Source: Toxoplasma gondii ME49 (taxonomy: Eukaryota; Apicomplexa; Conoidasida; Eucoccidiorida; Sarcocystidae). From it: 64,000 nt of DNA. This document shows positions 59,635 to 64,000 of the stretch, piece by piece. The notes below the pieces were generated by a model. The model was not told the origin of the DNA and searched no databases. It saw only the letters and a list, made by a program, of their open reading frames with translations. Every line of letters starts with the position of its first letter. Within the stretch, counting starts at the first letter, position 1. Where the stretch lies: positions 6,074,885 to 6,138,884 of the forward strand of contig NC_031479.1 of assembly GCF_000006565.2 (NCBI RefSeq). Reading direction: 5' to 3'. The position numbers and the translations under genes were made by a program.

Positions 59635-61172
59635 TGTGTGGGCGTTATGCATCCTGTGGCCGGCAGTACGTAGGCGTCTGTCGTGCATTGAACAGATACA
59701 AGGTACTGCAATTCAGGGAATAACAGAAAGTTTTTTCACCGCTGGTGACGGTGTCATCTTTTGGTGGTGGGACAGTCAAAAAATTCATCTGTTTCATTGA
59801 CTGTCTTGAACAGAGGGGATTGCTAAACTCCCTTTACAGACAATCACCGACGTAACAGCAACGTGAGTTCTTCACGTAGTCTGTCTCCGTAGGTTTGTTC
59901 TTCAATTTGCAAAGAAGATGTGGAAGGCTCCCCGTATGTGCTGCCCCTCGATCTGATGGCAGTCTTACGAGATTCGATAGTCGAACGTTACTGTCCTAAT
60001 CGCCAATGGCTACATACAGTTGAGTAGCAGGTGTCTCGTCTCCACTGCCACCTCCTATTGCATCTGGTTTTAAATACGGGTTTGCTTCAGGGGGTCAAAC
60101 GAAACGCCATGCAGTAGAGACTTTCGGGGGAGCAAATACCAATCTGCACAACAGATCGGGCTTCTTTGTGGGATGAGGTTCGCAGGGAAAGCCACTACCG
60201 CTTGTAAACGCATAAGAGAGGGCGCGGAAATTGCTGCTGCACCGCCTGGGCTGCAGACTCATCCTCGGTGGATGGAAAAAGCCATGAACTCTGGAAACGT
60301 ATTTATTCACACTTCGAAAACATGCTTGCAGCATGTAGTCAACGAATTTGTTGGTTGAGACAACAGTGTCGTTCAACACTGGCTCTGTCGGCGTAACTGA
60401 AGTTCTGCCACACAGGTAGTGATGTTCCATTACAGGAAACCGTAAGATGAGGTTGCGGACATGCGGCCGACAGCCATCAGCTCTGGTCTTCTTTGCGACA
60501 GGGTCCATCTCGTATCGAGAGAATCAACACTCATATCGTGCCGTAAAGTGTATTTGAACGCTACTAGTTTGATCAAGTATACATTTTTCGTGAACTCCAG
60601 AGGACATGACCGTAAAGCTTGGGAGTTAAAAGTGGCTAAAGCCTTAGTCGGCGAAAATTAAAACGTGGAAGAGTCATGCACGGTACATAAGGTCCGCCAT
60701 GGGAACAAGATGACCGTGGTGCAATAGATGAAGAGGGCACAACCAACAGTGCTTGCCCACTGTTGATTCAGCATACAACTACTGATGACAGAGAAAAAGC
60801 GATTGGGGCTTCTGCATCTATGAGTGACAACAAACTCGCTATCAAAAGAATGCCTTGCACCAGAGAATGACATGTGCCCAACTACACAAACGGCCACTCA
60901 AAAATAGACAGTCATACGGTTCAGTGTTGACAATCGATGGCTGCCTAACAAAGAAGTCTCTCTCGGACAAGAGCTACTTCTCAATTCAAAACTGTACTCC
61001 GACTTATTACTGCATTGGATTTTGACAACGAGGTGTGTGAAAGCATTCGTCCACCGGCTCCAAGTGACAAGAACCTGCAGGGGCTGTCCATCTTACATTA
61101 GAAAGCTTCAGTGGCGGAAATTCACTGGAGCAAGCCGCCAGAAGTGTTTTCCTCTGTGAATAAAACGGAATA
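59635..61172. other. Convergent spacer
   Basis: 3' flanks of the membrane protein and of the secreted protein. Only short frames; nothing supported. Confidence 0.6.
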
Positions 61173-62024
61173 CTAATCAAACTCCGTCTCCCAAAGTCTA
61201 ACACAAGGATGGGTGCCAATAAGCTGCTGGAGATCAGCAGCCCACTGCTGGGTACTGTTCCGAATTTGTTGCTGAGCCAATATATCTGTATCGAGCTCAT
61301 TAATTCTGCGAAACAGCCAGGCTTTCAGCTCTTCCAGCGATTCAGTGATGGCCCTGAGGTGTGAAGTGTCGAACTTGCTACCAGGACTTCCTTCGGCAAT
61401 ATAATCTTGGGGAGAGTCCTGCACCCACACCTGCGAAACATTAACCTCCGGAGGTTTTGCCCTTTCGTTGCTATCGAATGAGCCCATGTCAGAAGCATCT
61501 TCCACTGACGCTGAATCAGCAGGAAGTTCGCCATTCTGTTCTTTATCCGATGGCAACGGCTGACTGCTGCCGGCACCACTTCGCTGGTCCGTATGAGGTA
61601 CTCCAAGAAGCGAACCTGCTCCTACACTGTCCTCTCTCCCGAGTGCTTCGGCTGACCTACTCCTGAAGGGTCCCAATTTTTTCGCTTGATCCTTAAAAAA
61701 CAACTGTGCATCGGCTTCCTGCCCTGCGGCTGCGAGGCCAATCAAATTGTCGGTTGCTCTTAGATTACCCCTCTCAGCGGAGCGCTTCCGTGTGGGTTCT
61801 GTCCCAAGTGAGGTCTGTTCTGCTGTAGGTCGCGGCATCAGCGTGCTGAGATGAGGTTGCTGGGCCTCCTCTTCAGTGGACTCGGCAGCTCTAGTAAACA
61901 CGAAATTCCCAAAGTGTGTTCCAGGCTCTCCTCTAGCTCTCTTCCGAACCGATGGAGCAACCGCCGTCAATATCCAGAGAACAAGCAAAAGAGGGGGAAA
62001 TTTTCTTCTTACAAATCGTGTCAT
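61173..62024 (-). CDS. Secreted hypothetical protein with C-terminal coiled coil
   Basis: ATG at 62024 opens a single-exon frame of 283 residues. The N-terminus is a classical signal peptide: MTRFVRRKF, a hydrophobic core PPLLLVLWILTAVA, then a cleavage-like small-residue region before RKRARGE. The middle is polar and Ser/Glu/Pro-rich, probably disordered. The C-terminal 60 residues (LRAITESLEELKAWLF, NELDTDILAQQQIRN) look like an amphipathic coiled coil, followed by WAADLQQLIG. There is no transmembrane helix after the signal. In a coccidian, small secreted single-exon proteins of this type are often dense-granule or rhoptry cargo, but that is inference; I do not recognise it as a named GRA or ROP. 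Its stop converges on the membrane-protein gene ending at 59634. Confidence 0.68.
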   Translation of the reverse strand: MTRFVRRKFPPLLLVLWILTAVAPSVRKRARGEPGTHFGNFVFTRAAESTEEEAQQPHLSTLMPRPTAEQTSLGTEPTRKRSAERGNLRATDNLIGLAAAGQEADAQLFFKDQAKKLGPFRSRSAEALGREDSVGAGSLLGVPHTDQRSGAGSSQPLPSDKEQNGELPADSASVEDASDMGSFDSNERAKPPEVNVSQVWVQDSPQDYIAEGSPGSKFDTSHLRAITESLEELKAWLFRRINELDTDILAQQQIRNSTQQWAADLQQLIGTHPCVRLWETEFD

Positions 62025-64000
62025 CTTGTCGTCGTGTGGAATGTTAGTATATTCAGGGAAGATTCACAGCCCTCTGACCACACAGCTATTGGTACACAGA
62101 CGATAAGGACTGTCTGCTTTCCGCAGTAGCTGGTAACTTGTCTACAAATCGAATGTTGCGCAAAATGCAAAACACAAAACGAACGGAGAAAAAAGATCAA
62201 TAAACACACTCGAGACAATGTACAAAAGGCGTGTTCCCGCGGCGATCTAGAAAACTGAGGACACAGAAAACGTACTCTTCTCCAGCTGTTCAACGATGAA
62301 AGCTCGTAGGTCGGCCCGCGACAGATTGTACGAGCATCTGTAACACATCTTACGACAGGCGGCCTCAGAGTGACACATACATCTGCGCTAGGCAAGCTGG
62401 AGCGTGTCTTAGCTCCGTTACGACAGTATGCTATAAAACGAGTGCTTAAAAAGTCCTTTGTGATTCAGTGTCATTTCCAGCCTACACGAAAGCGACTCTG
62501 CCGTCATGATACCATTCCTTAGCGATGCTTACGACGCATCTGCGGAGGAATGCCTGGATTTTGTACCCAAGTGACGCTGAAACCAACAACTTGCTGCCAG
62601 CGCCGAAGTTGGTTTTGGTTCAAGTGCGAGAATATTCTCTCGTCGGCACGAAACTGCGCTGCGCTCAGTTCTTGATTTTCACCCCCACTCCAAATCGAAC
62701 ACACCTAGTCAGACACGAACCCACGGACAATATCAAGACAAAAGCCTTGACTAGCTGTCCTCTCGAACGCTACTGTGGTAAACATTCAATTAGGCAAATC
62801 AACGCTTCCGGTAGGCTCTTGCTGATTTGAAACAGAGTCCTCTTGCTGTGCATTCTTAGTATGCCCTACGGCCTTTACATGACATTGCGTAATCGCGCTG
62901 TGACGCCTTTCTTCACTCCGAGTCTCATCAATTACAGGAGTAGCAGATCCAGCTGTTTATGCTGGTAGTGCTGCAAGCAGTTCTACCATGAGTACGTTGC
63001 TAAAGGAAATTCGAAGCGAACAGCGGGTACTTTTTCAAGCCGTACAACATTATGCTTTGTTGGCGAGGGGCTCATCCTGCGGCCGCCAGCACCATGTGCA
63101 CGGGACAGGTACTACAAGCTGAACAAACCTAATCTAGTTGTGCTCGTCCTCAAATATATATGGCAAGGTTGAGCGTGACTTCAGCCTGCCCCAAACAGAG
63201 CCTGCGCATTTCGAGGAATATGCCGATTCCGTTGTTACCGTCAAGGATAATCAACTTAGACGTGATGTCCTGGCACACTGAACCGGGAAACACGCAGTGT
63301 AACAGTGACGAAAAAACCTGGACCATTTTGTTGCACTGTACATCTTCCTTTTTCTAATCTACTTGCCTTGCCAAAACTCTGCCGTGAACTCGTAAAGAGC
63401 TGCGTGGCCAAAACTCCACCTACGCTCTGAGAGTCTGCCGCCTGTGGCCTGTGAGACGTACCGCTGGCACAAGTGGTGTGAATCGGCTGGAGAATTTGAC
63501 AGACAGGAACAGTGTGAGAGAGCAGAGATGAAAGCTACTATCGGTGCCCCAGGCTCTCGTCACTCGTAACCTAATGATGAAGAGGCACCATCAGGTGGAG
63601 GTCGAACATCCTCCACTTCGCGCGCATGCATGTAAGTGTTCATTAATCTCGTCTTGCTCGACAAAACACACGTAAAAAGCTCTTCCTTCTTCCACAACAC
63701 AGAAGAAGAATGGTTTCTCAGAGTGAAAGTTGCTTGGAGTCTGTACGACGTGGACTGGAAAAACTCGTGTGAGAGTGTGTGTGCGTGGACAACCCACTTT
63801 TCTGCCCTTGTGCGTCTTCTGCTTCTATTCGCCTGTCTCCTTCCACAGTTATTGTCTTTTCTTGCGCCCGGGAGGGCTTTTCTCTCATTTTCGTTTTTCC
63901 TGGTAGATCTCGGTGGCATCCTCCTTCAGGACTGCGTCTCTGCTGCCACCTGTTTCTCTAGAGAACAGTGACCTCGTTAGAAACAGGGCCGCGGCCGTCG
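62025..64000. other. Upstream region of the secreted-protein gene and right edge
   Basis: The first few hundred bases should be the promoter of the minus-strand secreted protein. No gene is supported to the right edge. A frame at 63636-63971 (plus) with a hydrophobic middle is short and unsupported, though pyrimidine-rich sequence from 63,780 could be the leader of a gene beyond the window. Confidence 0.5.

Overview
This window looks like nuclear DNA of a coccidian apicomplexan (Toxoplasma, Neospora, Hammondia or a close relative). The basis is intron-rich genes with GT-AG introns of a few hundred bases, proteins inflated by low-complexity Ser/Ala/Glu inserts, many GCATGC words, TA microsatellites in introns and spacers, long polypurine/polypyrimidine tracts, and eukaryotic tRNA genes embedded singly. 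I cannot name the species from the sequence alone. No CRISPR, insertion sequence, phage or bacterial operon is visible.

Layout. 0.3-3.8 kb (-): a large Ala/Pro/Ser-rich protein of unknown function. 5.28 kb (+): tRNA-Arg(TCG). 8.0-11.35 kb (-): RRP8, the nucleolar rRNA base methyltransferase. 12.2 kb (-): tRNA-Lys(CTT). 13.66-16.67 kb (+): ALG5, dolichyl-phosphate beta-glucosyltransferase, converging on 18.29-21.69 kb (-): an organellar ribosome recycling factor. 22.89-29.53 kb (+): a nine-exon membrane-anchored thioredoxin-fold protein, converging on 31.37-41.78 kb (-): a giant valyl-tRNA synthetase with an N-terminal hydrophobic leader. 43.61-45.73 kb (-): a four-exon ZSWIM7/SWS1-like SWIM-domain gene, recovered by splicing short exons. 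47.60-50.90 kb (+): NMD3, the 60S export adaptor. 52.40-54.23 kb (-): an acidic Ser-rich protein. 58.02-59.63 kb (+): a four-pass membrane protein. 61.17-62.02 kb (-): a secreted protein with a C-terminal coiled coil. The remainder is spacer, UTR or unrecognised sequence.

The genes do not form one pathway, but translation is a theme: cytosolic ribosome biogenesis (RRP8, NMD3), tRNA supply (two tRNAs), tRNA charging (ValRS) and organellar ribosome recycling (RRF). ALG5 serves N-glycosylation and the SWIM protein is expected in homologous recombination. Exon models were assembled by hand from splice signals and protein-family similarity. Phases close exactly for ALG5, RRF, the thioredoxin-like gene, ValRS, the SWIM gene and NMD3; the last exon of RRP8 and the 3' end of the first gene are unresolved. 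Composition changes near 41.8 kb: the left part is rich in GA/CT tracts and GCATGC words, the right part is not.
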